From Pararhodonellum marinum (lineage in GTDB: Bacteria > Bacteroidota > Bacteroidia > Cytophagales > Cyclobacteriaceae), in contig NZ_JACEFJ010000020.1 of assembly GCF_015354735.1 (NCBI RefSeq), forward strand, positions 1 to 64,000: a DNA stretch of 64,000 nucleotides. The letters run 5' to 3'. The notes beneath the pieces are model-generated. The model saw only the letters and a list, made by a program, of their open reading frames with translations, did not search any database and was not told the DNA's origin. Positions 54,190 through 62,986 of this stretch are shown here, one piece after another. The translations under genes were made by a program, and so were the position numbers. Each line of letters begins with the position of its first letter. Position 1 is the first letter of the stretch.

Positions 54190-54681
54190 ATGAAAAAATC
54201 TATACTGGAAGACATCCTTAAAGAACTTCACCAGCAAGCTTACCATTGGTCAAGGCAGTGCTGCTCATTTGATGAGGATTTGGAAAAGGATGTTTTGCAG
54301 CAAGTATATTTAAAAATCCTGAATGGAAAAGCCATCTATAAAGAAAAATCCCAATTGAAAACCTGGCTGTTTTCAGTAATCCGATTTACAGCCTCTGAAT
54401 GGAGAAAAAAAGACCAAAACGTTTTCCCCATGGATATGGATTTTGATACGGCTGAACAGGAAGAAGAGGCCAAAACAGATTCACATGAGGATTTGATCCA
54501 AATACTCCCCGAAAGGCAAAAAGAGATTTTACTGTTGGTGTTCTACCACAACCTTACCTTGGAAAAAGCCGCTGAGGTAATGGGAATCAGTATCGGTTCG
54601 GTCAGGACCCATTATGACAGGGGAAAGAAAAATCTCAAAGACCTTATCTTAAAAAAGACACTACATGAAAACAAAAGATAA
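54190..54681 (+). CDS. ECF-type RNA polymerase sigma factor
   Basis: A 163-residue sigma-70-family factor with region 2 (about 25-75, including EKDVLQQVYLKI and KTWLFSVIRFTASEWRKK) and region 4 (about 107-155, LPERQKEILLLVFYHNLTLE then AAEVMGISIGSVRTHYDRGK) and nothing between, as in ECF factors. The next gene overlaps its end by 17 bp and encodes a small single-pass membrane protein; a periplasmic Spy-like protein follows, so this is likely a membrane-controlled stress sigma factor. Confidence 0.92.
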   Translation: MKKSILEDILKELHQQAYHWSRQCCSFDEDLEKDVLQQVYLKILNGKAIYKEKSQLKTWLFSVIRFTASEWRKKDQNVFPMDMDFDTAEQEEEAKTDSHEDLIQILPERQKEILLLVFYHNLTLEKAAEVMGISIGSVRTHYDRGKKNLKDLILKKTLHENKR

Positions 54682-54991
54682 TTCCGAAGAACAAAACCTG
54701 AAGATTTTCTTTAGCGAAATGAAGGCAAAGGATTCAGCACTTGTGATTCCTCAGTTTCCAAAAATCAGGAAATCAAAATCATGGAGTTTGATACCATTGG
54801 GAATTGCGGCTTCATTGGCTTTATTGGCTTGGTTTGATAGGGGGGATAAACCCATCCAAACTTTGGATCACGACGTGATCATCATTACCCTTGAAGAAGG
54901 TGAAAACAATGAACTCCAATTCATAATTGAATCCACTACTGAATTGGAATCTTGGGAATCCCCGACTTCTTCTCTTTTGACTGAATTTTAA
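54665..54991 (+). CDS. Putative small transmembrane anti-sigma factor
   Basis: A 108-residue protein with a hydrophilic N-terminus (about 38 residues), one transmembrane helix at about 40-57 (SLIPLGIAASLALLAWF) and an acidic periplasmic tail (EEGENNELQFIIESTTELE). Its start lies inside the end of the ECF sigma gene, which is the usual position of the cognate anti-sigma factor. It has no ZAS zinc motif and no similarity to FecR that I can see. Function inferred from context. Confidence 0.7.
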   Translation: MKTKDNSEEQNLKIFFSEMKAKDSALVIPQFPKIRKSKSWSLIPLGIAASLALLAWFDRGDKPIQTLDHDVIIITLEEGENNELQFIIESTTELESWESPTSSLLTEF

Positions 54992-55007
54992 CATTAATTT
55001 GAATGAT

Positions 55008-55736
55008 ATGAAAAAACTATTGATAATTTGTTTGATATTATGGTCAGTGGCAGGAAATGCCCAAGATATTTTTCAGGAAGAATTGTATTCTGCTAACCTG
55101 GTATTTCAAAACAGTTTCGCCATTTCTCTTACTGACCAACAGGCTGATAGAATCAAAAAAATCCATAGCCAAAGTTCCATGGAATTTAGAAAAATCAAAT
55201 GGGATTTGGATGAAGCTTCTGCCAAGTTGAAGAAAATGCTAAGTGAAACCAAACCCAATCCCGAGGCAACTTCCAAGCAATTGGATATAGTCCTAAGTCT
55301 GGAAAATTCACTGAAGAAAAAGCAATTTTCAACTTTGGTTGCCATCAAAAATGAACTCAATGAAACCCAGCAAAAAGAACTTCAGGAACTGAAAGCAGTC
55401 AGTAATATTCATAAATATGATATAACGGGGCCATTGACTATTGGACCAACGACTATTTTGAATGGCACGGTGAGCAAAACAGCAACTGAAGCCAACACAA
55501 ATCCAAACATGAAACTTAGGCTTTCATCAGATTCTGAGAATAGTCCGTTGATGTTAATTTCTACAAAAGAAGGTATGGTTCAGGTTGATAATTTTGACAA
55601 AATAAATCCCGAAGACATCCAAAGTCTTGAAGTACTAAAAGACAAATGGGCAACCGATAAATATGGTGAAAAAGGAAAAAATGGTGTTGTAATCATCATC
55701 TTGAAAAAAGATAAGCAAGAACAATTTGAGAAGTGA
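55008..55736 (+). CDS. Spy/CnrX-like periplasmic protein fused to a TonB-plug-like C-terminal segment
   Basis: A 242-residue exported protein (signal MKKLLIICLILWSVAGNAQ; an in-frame ATG lies 9 bp earlier). The middle helical part (about 25-125) has two LTxxQ-type motifs, SLTDQQADRIKKIH and LNETQQKELQEL, as in Spy, CpxP and CnrX. The last 45 residues, NPEDIQSLEVLKD then YGEKGKNGVVIIILKK, match the start of TonB-receptor plug domains (the IEVLKD...YG..G.NGVI.ITTK pattern). It probably senses stress or metals for the adjacent sigma factor; the plug-like tail is odd. Confidence 0.75.
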   Translation: MKKLLIICLILWSVAGNAQDIFQEELYSANLVFQNSFAISLTDQQADRIKKIHSQSSMEFRKIKWDLDEASAKLKKMLSETKPNPEATSKQLDIVLSLENSLKKKQFSTLVAIKNELNETQQKELQELKAVSNIHKYDITGPLTIGPTTILNGTVSKTATEANTNPNMKLRLSSDSENSPLMLISTKEGMVQVDNFDKINPEDIQSLEVLKDKWATDKYGEKGKNGVVIIILKKDKQEQFEK

Positions 55737-55866
55737 GAATACAGATAAAACCAAAAACGCTAACTACATTTCGAAGTAATTGTAAAATTAGAGTTTTTTA
55801 AACCTCAAAGGTCTTTAGGGTTAGGATTACGCTTTCTTTAGAACTTTGACCTTTTTTCTGGTATTA

Positions 55867-55902
55867 AAACCTTCGAGGTCTGGGAAAAGACCTCAAAGGT
55901 TT
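55867..55902. repeat. Hairpin repeat of the AACCTC family overlapping the 3' end of the ThuA gene
   Basis: AAACCTTCGAGGTCT and AGACCTCAAAGGTTT pair over 15 positions with one mismatch and a 6-nt loop. The right arm forms the last codons (...PLNL-stop) of the ThuA-domain gene. A partial copy sits at 55797-55830, and a related one at 53857. Confidence 0.6.
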
Positions 55903-56843
55903 AAGGGATTATCATCACAATCCACATCCCCCACCACATATTGCAATCCATTGAGGAAGAACCGGAGCAAATCCTGATTCTCAAAACTCTGGGCATTGTG
56001 GGAGGGAGAACAGTACATGACCTTTCCTTTCCCTTGCGATCGAATCCATGCCACATAAGTCTTGCCTTCTGATTTTATTTGATTTTTCCTCTGATCGGTA
56101 ATCTCTGAATTGTTAAAATAAAGCAATGGCCTGAAATCCAAGTCAGCATAAGCATTGCTATAGAAATAAGGCTCATCCACATGATTGAATCCCTCTTTGG
56201 GAAATGATTGGACAAGTGGATGGGATGCGTCAACCAATCTGACCTGAATAGGTTGCTGTGGGGGATGGTAGTCAAAACTTGCCCCTACCAAACGGCTAAA
56301 AGCCTTGGATTGGTTTAGGGTAGTCACACCTCCATGGACCACCATCAGTCCACCACCTTTTTCCACATATTTGATCAGGTTACTCTCCATTGCCAATGCC
56401 TTCCTTATCAATTGGGTACTGTCAGCATCTAATTCAGCGCTTAGTTTGTCCCAGAACAAGTTTCTATGGTCAGGTTTTGAGCAGGTATTATTTAAAATAA
56501 CCGCATCAAAATTTTTGAGATTTCGCGCTTCAAACATGCTGATATCTTTGCTTCCAGTAACCTCAAAAGCACCACTTTTTTCAGAGATTATTCTCAGCAT
56601 TTCTTCCGTATGGGGGATTACCCAATGTTCAAAACCGGTATGAAGTGAAAAAACAAGGATGTTTTTCTTTTTGGTGACAGGAAAAGAAGGGCTTTCGGGG
56701 GCAAGTGCATGGATTTTCTCAATCCATGAATTGTCAAGCTTTACTTCAGGGAGACTTTGGGCCCTAAGTGAAAAGGAATAGAAAAAAAGAACTGATAGCA
56801 GCAGTATCTTTTTTTCCGATGATATAAAAGCGCTGGTATTCAT
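55893..56843 (-). CDS. ThuA-like domain protein, secreted
   Basis: A 316-residue protein with signal peptide (LLLSVLFFYSFSLRAQ) and a class-I glutamine-amidotransferase-like ThuA domain: ILVFSLHTGFEHWVIPHTEE at about 63-82, VEKGGGLMVVHGG near 160 and the late CSPSHNAQSF. ThuA of rhizobia is linked to conversion of 3-keto-trehalose. It is divergent from a DUF6807/Gfo-Idh operon, with 60 bp between starts, and likely part of the same sugar pathway. Its last residues are supplied by an intergenic repeat. Confidence 0.85.
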   Translation of the reverse strand: MNTSAFISSEKKILLLSVLFFYSFSLRAQSLPEVKLDNSWIEKIHALAPESPSFPVTKKKNILVFSLHTGFEHWVIPHTEEMLRIISEKSGAFEVTGSKDISMFEARNLKNFDAVILNNTCSKPDHRNLFWDKLSAELDADSTQLIRKALAMESNLIKYVEKGGGLMVVHGGVTTLNQSKAFSRLVGASFDYHPPQQPIQVRLVDASHPLVQSFPKEGFNHVDEPYFYSNAYADLDFRPLLYFNNSEITDQRKNQIKSEGKTYVAWIRSQGKGKVMYCSPSHNAQSFENQDLLRFFLNGLQYVVGDVDCDDNPLNL

Positions 56844-56903
56844 CTGAGTTTATTGGGATTTTTATAAATTGTTCTAACCTTTTACCCAATAACCTAAATA
56901 CCT

Positions 56904-57875
56904 ATGAAATTCAAAAGGCTTTTCTATCAAAGCTTAATTTTTGTTTTTCTTCCATTGTTTTCCTTTTCGCAGAAAATCAACTTGGAAGAATCCGTGACAG
57001 GGTTTCATTTCAAATCGGAAGATCAACTTCTTTTGACCTATCAGAAAGCTGTTGCACAAGTGCCGGACGGAGTTAAAGAAGAATTCAGCAAATCCGGATT
57101 TATCCATCCTTTGAATTCTCCTTCGGGTCAAACACTGACCAGAATCCAACCACCGGACCATTATCATCATTATGGTATTTGGGGACCCTGGACCAAAACA
57201 ACCATCGAAGGCAGAGCAGTGGATTTCTGGAATCTCGGGGATGGGACAGGCAGGGTAGATTTTGGAAAGCTTATCTCAAAGAAAACCAACAAGGATTTTG
57301 CTGAAATAGGGGTCAGGCAAAACCACATGGATCTTTTGGCTCCATCAGGACCCCAACTGGCATTGGAGGAAGATTTGACTATCAGGCTTTGGAACAAAAA
57401 CAGCAATCATTACTTGGTGGATTACACCAGCACCATTTCAACACCATTATCCTCAAGCGTTATGTTGGAGGCTTACCGGTATGGTGGTGGAATTGGCTTT
57501 AGGGCAACCGAAATTTGGGACCAAACCAACAGTACAATACTGACTTCAGAAGGTTTGGACAGAAAGGTAGCAGATGGAAGCTTTGCCAAATGGGTAATTG
57601 TGGAGGGTGAAAGCGATTCATCCTCCGGAAGAAGCGGGATTTTATTTCTCAGCCATCCTGACAACAGATCCCATCCTGAACCCATGCGTGTATGGCCTGA
57701 GGACTCCAACGAAGGAAAGGAAAATGTCTTTATCGAATTCTGCCCTATCAGACACGAATCTTGGGAGATCCTTCCTGGGGAAAAATATACCCTGAAATAC
57801 AGAATGATCGTTTTTGACGGCGATTTATCCGCAATGGAGGCTGAAAATTATTGGAAAGAATTTGCCAAAAAATAA
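56904..57875 (+). CDS. DUF6807 (PmoA-like) secreted protein
   Basis: A 323-residue exported protein (signal ends about SFSQ, residue 23). The pattern PDHYHHYGIWGPWTKTTIEG with clustered His, and later FLSHPDNRSHPEPMRVWPED, identifies the DUF6807 family, often mis-labelled methane oxygenase PmoA although it is unrelated to methane oxidation. The fold is probably a galactose-mutarotase-like beta sandwich. Its genes regularly sit beside Gfo/Idh dehydrogenases, as here; the activity is unknown. Confidence 0.82.
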   Translation: MKFKRLFYQSLIFVFLPLFSFSQKINLEESVTGFHFKSEDQLLLTYQKAVAQVPDGVKEEFSKSGFIHPLNSPSGQTLTRIQPPDHYHHYGIWGPWTKTTIEGRAVDFWNLGDGTGRVDFGKLISKKTNKDFAEIGVRQNHMDLLAPSGPQLALEEDLTIRLWNKNSNHYLVDYTSTISTPLSSSVMLEAYRYGGGIGFRATEIWDQTNSTILTSEGLDRKVADGSFAKWVIVEGESDSSSGRSGILFLSHPDNRSHPEPMRVWPEDSNEGKENVFIEFCPIRHESWEILPGEKYTLKYRMIVFDGDLSAMEAENYWKEFAKK

Positions 57876-57898
57876 CCCAAAACCAAACCTGAAAACGC

Positions 57899-59269
57899 GT
57901 GAAAAGAAGAAACTTTATAAAAACCACCACCATGGCGACAACTATTCTTGGCTTTCCAACCATTGTGCCTGCTTCTGTTTTTGGAAAAAATGCCCCTAGC
58001 AATAAAATCAATGTCGGCCAGATTGGCTGTGGCCGTATTGCAAGGGAGCATGATCTTCCCGGGACTTGGCAACACGATGTAGCCCGTATTGTGGCAGTTT
58101 CCGATGTGGACAGCAAGCGGATGAAAGAAGGGAAGGAATTGATAGAGAATTACTATACCAAAAAAATGGGTACCTCATATGTGGATGTCAAACAATATGG
58201 AGATTACCATGACATGCTTGGGGATCCGGATATTGATGCAGTCATCATCAGTACTCCTGACCATTGGCATTCACAGCCTGCTATGGAGGCAGCTTTGGCA
58301 GGAAAACACATTTACCTTCAAAAGCCCACCTCATTGACCATCAAAGAAGGTCGGCAATTGGTAGAAGTAGTCAATAAAACAGGAGTAATCCTACAATTGG
58401 GAACCCAACAACGTTCCAGTGAACAGTTTAGGATTGCCGCTGAATTGGTCAGAAATGGAAGAATAGGAAAGATCCATACAGTACGGATTGGACTTCCCGG
58501 AGACCCTTCCGGTCCTGATGCCCCCCCAATGTCCATACCTTCCAACCTGAATTTTGATGCCTGGCTTGGATCTACACCCGAGGTCCCTTACACAGAAATT
58601 GGCGTGCATCCACAAAACGATTATGGCCGCCCAGGTTGGTTACGACATGAAAACTATGGGGCAGGCATGATCACAGGTTGGGGACAGCATCATTTTGATT
58701 CTGCCGCTTGGGGTATGGACACCGATCTGACGGGGCCTAGATATGTAGAAGCAGTGGCAGAATTTCCAAGGTCAGGCCTTTGGAATGTCCATGGGGATTT
58801 TATGGTCAAAGCAGAATATGACAGCGGCATTGTCATGCTAACCAGTGGTGGCTATCCAAATGGAATCCGATACGAAGGGTCAGAAGGCTGGATTTGGGTA
58901 TCAAGAGGTAACTATGTGGCCTCCGCGAGTGACCCAGTGGCACAGGGGGACAATGCCAAAGCCTTGGATGCTTCCGATCCAAAAATCCTCCAATCCAAAA
59001 TCGGTGAGGACGAAATCCACCTTTACAGAAGCAAAGAACAACATGGCAATTGGCTGGATTGTATACAATCAGGAGAAGAACCGATTTCTCCCGCGGAAAT
59101 TGGCCATAGAAATTGCTCGGTCTGTTTGGTCAGTCACATAGCCATGAAACTCGGAAGGAAATTAGAATGGGATCCAGTAAAAGAGGAATTTGTAAAAGAC
59201 CCTGATGCCAATACCCATCTCAGCAGAATCCAAAGAGCCCCTTACGGTACTGATTATGTCAAAGTTTGA
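57899..59269 (+). CDS. Tat-exported Gfo/Idh/MocA oxidoreductase
   Basis: A 456-residue NAD(P)-binding sugar oxidoreductase. The N-terminal MKRRNFIKTTTMATTILG carries a Tat motif, and the enzyme is expected in the periplasm with its cofactor pre-bound, as in glucose-fructose oxidoreductase. Rossmann motif VGQIGCGRIAREHD, then LQKPTS in place of EKP, and GWGQHHFDSAAWGMD in the catalytic region. It follows DUF6807 by 24 bp and overlaps the next gene by 14 bp. Confidence 0.9.
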   Translation: MKRRNFIKTTTMATTILGFPTIVPASVFGKNAPSNKINVGQIGCGRIAREHDLPGTWQHDVARIVAVSDVDSKRMKEGKELIENYYTKKMGTSYVDVKQYGDYHDMLGDPDIDAVIISTPDHWHSQPAMEAALAGKHIYLQKPTSLTIKEGRQLVEVVNKTGVILQLGTQQRSSEQFRIAAELVRNGRIGKIHTVRIGLPGDPSGPDAPPMSIPSNLNFDAWLGSTPEVPYTEIGVHPQNDYGRPGWLRHENYGAGMITGWGQHHFDSAAWGMDTDLTGPRYVEAVAEFPRSGLWNVHGDFMVKAEYDSGIVMLTSGGYPNGIRYEGSEGWIWVSRGNYVASASDPVAQGDNAKALDASDPKILQSKIGEDEIHLYRSKEQHGNWLDCIQSGEEPISPAEIGHRNCSVCLVSHIAMKLGRKLEWDPVKEEFVKDPDANTHLSRIQRAPYGTDYVKV

Positions 59270-60659
59270 ACAGGTTAAATTTCAAAAAATCCTAACCATT
59301 GGATTGGGCATGATGCTGGTTTTTCAGTTTTGCACCAGCCCAAAAACGAACAAAATGTCAGAAAACCCTCAAGAGAAAGTCACTATAATGAGCCTTGACC
59401 CTGGTCATTTTCATGCAGGGTTGATCCACAAAACCATGTATCCCCATGTGGATTCGACAGTCCATGTTTTTGCCCCCGAAGGGGATGAATTGGATGATTA
59501 CCTCAAAAGAATCAGTAGCTTTAATCAAAGGGATGAATCTCCTACTGCCTGGAAATTGAAATTGGTGAAGGGGGACAACTTTCTGGAAGAGATGATTTCC
59601 AAAAAACCTGGTAATGTGATGGTGGTGGCAGGAAAAAATGACCGGAAAATCGATTACATCAGCTCCGCCATTTCCAGTGGCATCCATGTCTATGCAGATA
59701 AACCTTTGGTGATCAATCAGGAAGGCTTTAGGAAATTACAGAAAGCATTTGAAGAGGCTTCGCAAAAGAATTTGCTGGTCTACGATATCATGACAGAGCG
59801 TTTTGAAATCTCTTCCATCTTGCAAAAAGAGCTTTCCATGATCCCGGAAGTTTTTGGTGATTTGGAAGACGGTTCTCCTGATAACCCCGCCATCACGAAA
59901 GAAAGTGTCCACCATTTTTTCAAAACTGTTTCAGGACAACCCTTGATAAGACCTGACTGGTTTTTTGACGTGGAAGTAGAGGGAGAAGGCATTGTGGATG
60001 TGACCACCCATTTGGTGGATTTGATCCAGTGGGAGGCTTTTCCAGAAATGGTTCTGGACACCACTGATGTAAAAATGATTGCTGCGAAAAGGTGGGCAAC
60101 TCCTTTGTCTTTGGAAGAATTCAAAACAGTAACTGGTAAAACCGAATTCCCGGAATTCCTTAAAAAGGATATCAAGGATAATGTGCTGAGGGTCTTTTGC
60201 AACGGTGAAATGAATTATACCCTAAAAGGAAAGCATGCAAAAGTGAGTGTTATCTGGAATTTTCAAGCTCCTGAAGGTGCTGGAGACACCCATTACAGCA
60301 TGATGCGGGGAACCAAAGCAAACCTGATTATCAGGCAGGGTAAGGAGGAAAAATATATCCCGACTTTGTATGTGCAACTTTTGGGTGATCAACATGAAGC
60401 ATTAAAAGAGGCTTTAACTGTTACTCTTCAACAAAAATATCCCGGTCTTGATTTAGAAAAACCGGTTAGCGGAATATATAAAGTCCTTATACCAGAAAGT
60501 TACCATGTCGGACATGAAGCCCACTTCGCCCAAGTGACGGAGCAATTTTTGGAATACTTCGAAAACGGAAGCATGCCAGAATGGGAAGTTCCGAATATGG
60601 TGGTCAAGTATTACACCACTACAAAGGCGCTGGAAAAGGCATCAACCGATAATAACTAA
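59256..60659 (+). CDS. Gfo/Idh-like oxidoreductase with distinct C-terminal domain (Oxidoreduct_C type), lipoprotein
   Basis: A 467-residue protein starting at the ATG inside the end of the previous gene; the frame is open from 59205. A leader with probable lipobox (VFQFC, Cys26) is followed by a divergent Rossmann region (TIMSLDPGHFHAGLI) and YADKPLVI in the EKP position. The C-terminal half has the putative oxidoreductase C-terminal pattern with DVTTHLVDLIQWEAF and SYHVGHEAHFAQV. It is likely a periplasmic sugar dehydrogenase acting with the upstream enzyme. A short stem (AAAACC-TCAA-GGTTTT) overlaps its stop region. Confidence 0.82.
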   Translation: MSKFEQVKFQKILTIGLGMMLVFQFCTSPKTNKMSENPQEKVTIMSLDPGHFHAGLIHKTMYPHVDSTVHVFAPEGDELDDYLKRISSFNQRDESPTAWKLKLVKGDNFLEEMISKKPGNVMVVAGKNDRKIDYISSAISSGIHVYADKPLVINQEGFRKLQKAFEEASQKNLLVYDIMTERFEISSILQKELSMIPEVFGDLEDGSPDNPAITKESVHHFFKTVSGQPLIRPDWFFDVEVEGEGIVDVTTHLVDLIQWEAFPEMVLDTTDVKMIAAKRWATPLSLEEFKTVTGKTEFPEFLKKDIKDNVLRVFCNGEMNYTLKGKHAKVSVIWNFQAPEGAGDTHYSMMRGTKANLIIRQGKEEKYIPTLYVQLLGDQHEALKEALTVTLQQKYPGLDLEKPVSGIYKVLIPESYHVGHEAHFAQVTEQFLEYFENGSMPEWEVPNMVVKYYTTTKALEKASTDNN

Positions 60660-60663
60660 AACC

Positions 60664-61938
60664 TCAAGGTTTTGGTACAGCGGTGCATCTGTAGGTATCT
60701 TTGATATAAAAAATTCCATCAAACATCTTATGCCAAGCATAATAATTGGGTTGATGCACCAAAGTTTTCATCCAAAAATGTCCGATATTTTCCAATTCAT
60801 TTGGGTTTTTTTGGAAATCAATAAATGCATAATCAAAATCTTTTTGATGAATCAATGCTTCAAAATGATTTGGGTCTGGAAGTCCGATTTCATAACTTTC
60901 TTGATAAAGACGTCCCCCTTCTCCCTGTAAAGAAGTGAAGCCCATGATGTAAAGATCATTGCCAAGCCATTTAGCCACTTCCGACCCCATATTGGTGGAG
61001 TCATTGGAAATTTTTGGTCCATATTTCTCGATTAGGGTTGTGTAATTTTTGAAAATATGGGAATTACTTCCCCAAAAAACCACTTTTCGGTCACGAAAGG
61101 GATGCTTCAATAACCATAATAAATTATCTGCCATTTGAACATCTCTTTCATTGTTTGAATCACTGAAGGTGTTATAGAAGAATCCTCTGAGGTTTCGTGT
61201 TTCTTGGTACCAAAAGATAGAATCGTCAAGATGTATTTCTGCTTTATCCAAAAAGCCCATAAAAGTATCTTTGTCCCGTTCGTTTACTTCGGAATTGTAT
61301 TCCCTTTCCAACAGTTCATGGAGAACTTCCCGTACGATTTCCTTCTCTTCTCCAGATTCAAATAAATTTACATCGTCCATATATTTCATAAAGGAAGGAA
61401 CCAACCACTTTTCAGAATTAACCATAGAATGTCTGGGATCTGCACCGGCAATCAAAATTGGTTTTTCTTGGGTTCTGCTTGCTTCGATATATTCAAAGAG
61501 GTCCTGGCATTCAAGACATTTAGACCAAATAGAATAAATGTTCTCTTGGAAATCCGTTCTATGTCCAATTAAGGAATCAGAACTATTGAAATTCAACGCA
61601 AAGAAATCACTTTCAAAAACAACAACATCAAATCCCATGTTTTGGTGGAGGTATTGGATCAGTTTTGTCTTCGCCAAAAATGTTGGTGCTTCACCATGGT
61701 CTTGTTCTCCAAGAAACACCACCCTGGAATCTCCTATAGCTTGAGCAATGTGCTCGAAACCTACCATTGTTGGATCCATCGGGTCAATGCTGGCTATTTC
61801 AACGGTATGCTCTGAAATAAATATTGCCAGATCCTTGTTTATGGGAAACAAGAAATCAATGATCAGCAATCTGTAAACCAACCAGCAGATTACCAAAATC
61901 GAAAGAATTATCGCTATTGCTTTTTGATAGGTTTTCAT
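60664..61938 (-). CDS. Erythromycin-esterase-like protein
   Basis: A 424-residue protein with one N-terminal membrane anchor (about 8-28). The EreA/EreB-like pattern includes VVFLGEQDHGEAPTF near residue 75 with the conserved Glu/His, VVFESDFFALNF and WGSNSHI and a late YAFIDF. The family comprises esterases and many proteins without tested activity; macrolide hydrolysis should not be assumed. It ends 4 bp from the convergent Gfo/Idh gene. Confidence 0.82.
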   Translation of the reverse strand: MKTYQKAIAIILSILVICWLVYRLLIIDFLFPINKDLAIFISEHTVEIASIDPMDPTMVGFEHIAQAIGDSRVVFLGEQDHGEAPTFLAKTKLIQYLHQNMGFDVVVFESDFFALNFNSSDSLIGHRTDFQENIYSIWSKCLECQDLFEYIEASRTQEKPILIAGADPRHSMVNSEKWLVPSFMKYMDDVNLFESGEEKEIVREVLHELLEREYNSEVNERDKDTFMGFLDKAEIHLDDSIFWYQETRNLRGFFYNTFSDSNNERDVQMADNLLWLLKHPFRDRKVVFWGSNSHIFKNYTTLIEKYGPKISNDSTNMGSEVAKWLGNDLYIMGFTSLQGEGGRLYQESYEIGLPDPNHFEALIHQKDFDYAFIDFQKNPNELENIGHFWMKTLVHQPNYYAWHKMFDGIFYIKDTYRCTAVPKP

Positions 61939-62309
61939 ATTTTAAAAATCATTTCAACTTTAAATGTAATGAAGAAAGTTTTATGTACCCATGATCACAT
62001 AGTTTATCTACAGTCCTAAATAGTTATCAAAATCGAATAGGTAGTTTTGGAGGAATAGAAATGAACCTGGAAGTGGGAAGTATGATTACAATAAATATTC
62101 GATTTAGGGAAAGTTGTAAGTAGGATTACAAGGTAGCTAGTCTCAAATTAACTCATCATAAAAAAATCAATCGTAACTTATTCAAGGCAGACATTGCAAT
62201 AATACTTTTGATGGGAAATTTGTACTTTTTCAGCTGATTACAAATCATAATTTTTTAGTCCCCGTAATCTTCAACTTTATTCACCAATTGGCAAATTATG
62301 ATTGTCATT
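61939..62309. other. AT-rich intergenic region without visible feature
   Basis: A 371-bp stretch upstream of the esterase-like gene and downstream of the GH5 remnant. No gene, terminator or clear promoter could be supported. Confidence 0.4.
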
Positions 62310-62885
62310 TCAAATCCTTTGACCTTTCCAAGTAAGGTTGGTTGGATTTTGGTGATTGTTAATATTCCAAGCTCCACCGTTGCCACTTGTTGTTAGGTTG
62401 TTGTTATCTCCGCCAAACCAATGCCAAGCCACTCTTCCAAATGAGTGTGTTTCAGCTGCTTTAAACATATATTCAACCCTTGTAGCTTCTATTCTCCCAG
62501 CATTATCGACACCAAACTCGCCTACCATTGTGGGTAAGCCCAGCTCTTCAAGCCAAGTGAAAAAGCCATCTAATTTAGAAAAACCCTGATCCCACTGGTC
62601 GTAGATATGAAAATCAAACATCATCCTGTCAAAGTCTTCCATCAACGCAGGTCCATGAGACAAAATGAAACTCTTGGAGTCCGTCACTGTCTCACAATTC
62701 CAAGATGAGCCAGTATCCTGTCCCCAGCTCATCCCAGGCACTACAATCATATTATTGTTGCCGGTGTCACGTATAGCTTTTGAAATTTCCCTAATCTGGT
62801 CTTCCCAGGCAGCCATGTCATTTTCTGACCTTACTGGTTCAAGTCTTTGACTTGGACCTAGGTTCTTGCAGTCTTCAGACTGCAC
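62310..62885 (-). pseudogene. 5'-truncated GH5-family glycoside hydrolase
   Basis: The open frame codes for 191 residues. From about residue 20 on it matches the C-terminal half of a GH5 cellulase/mannanase: AAWEDQIREISKAIRDTG, IVVPGMSWGQDTG, DFHIYDQW and the nucleophile Glu123 in MVGEFGVDN, then WHWFGGDNNN. The N-terminal half, with the acid/base NEP motif and signal peptide, is absent; the first residues are coded by the REP-type repeat at 62836-62884. The break falls at about 62835, right at the repeat edge. An active enzyme is not expected. Confidence 0.75.
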
Positions 62886-62958
62886 TTTTCACAGTCTGAA
62901 GACTTTGGAGTCTTTGGTCCAAGCCCGCCTGCGTCGGGCAGGTCTGAAGACTTGAACC
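62836..62958. repeat. REP-like palindrome cluster on the 3' side of the RAYT gene
   Basis: Several related short palindromes: GGTTCAAGTC-TTT-GACTTGGACC (62836-62858), TGCAGTC-TTCA-GACTGCA (62867-62884), AGTC-TGAA-GACT (62893-62904), a GCCCG/CGGGC hairpin near 62923, and GGTCTGAAGACTTGAACC (62941-62958). The same units recur at 63634-63703 on the other side of the transposase. Confidence 0.75.
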
Positions 62959-62967
62959 AGGGTTGAA

Positions 62968-62982
62968 CACTTGTAACAAGTG
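62968..62982. repeat. Small hairpin directly after the RAYT stop codon
   Basis: CACTTG-TAA-CAAGTG, a perfect 6-bp stem with a 3-nt loop, ends 4 bp before the RAYT gene end at 62987. Such foot-and-hairpin elements are the typical binding sites of RAYT enzymes. Confidence 0.6.
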
Positions 62983-62986
62983 GTCA

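Noticed and set aside
56904-57875. Methane monooxygenase subunit PmoA
   Set aside because: The DUF6807 family carries this name in some annotations, but the protein is a secreted soluble beta-rich protein and not a membrane monooxygenase subunit.
60664-61938. Macrolide resistance gene
   Set aside because: Similarity is to the broad erythromycin-esterase fold; membrane anchor and chromosomal context give no sign of a resistance cassette.
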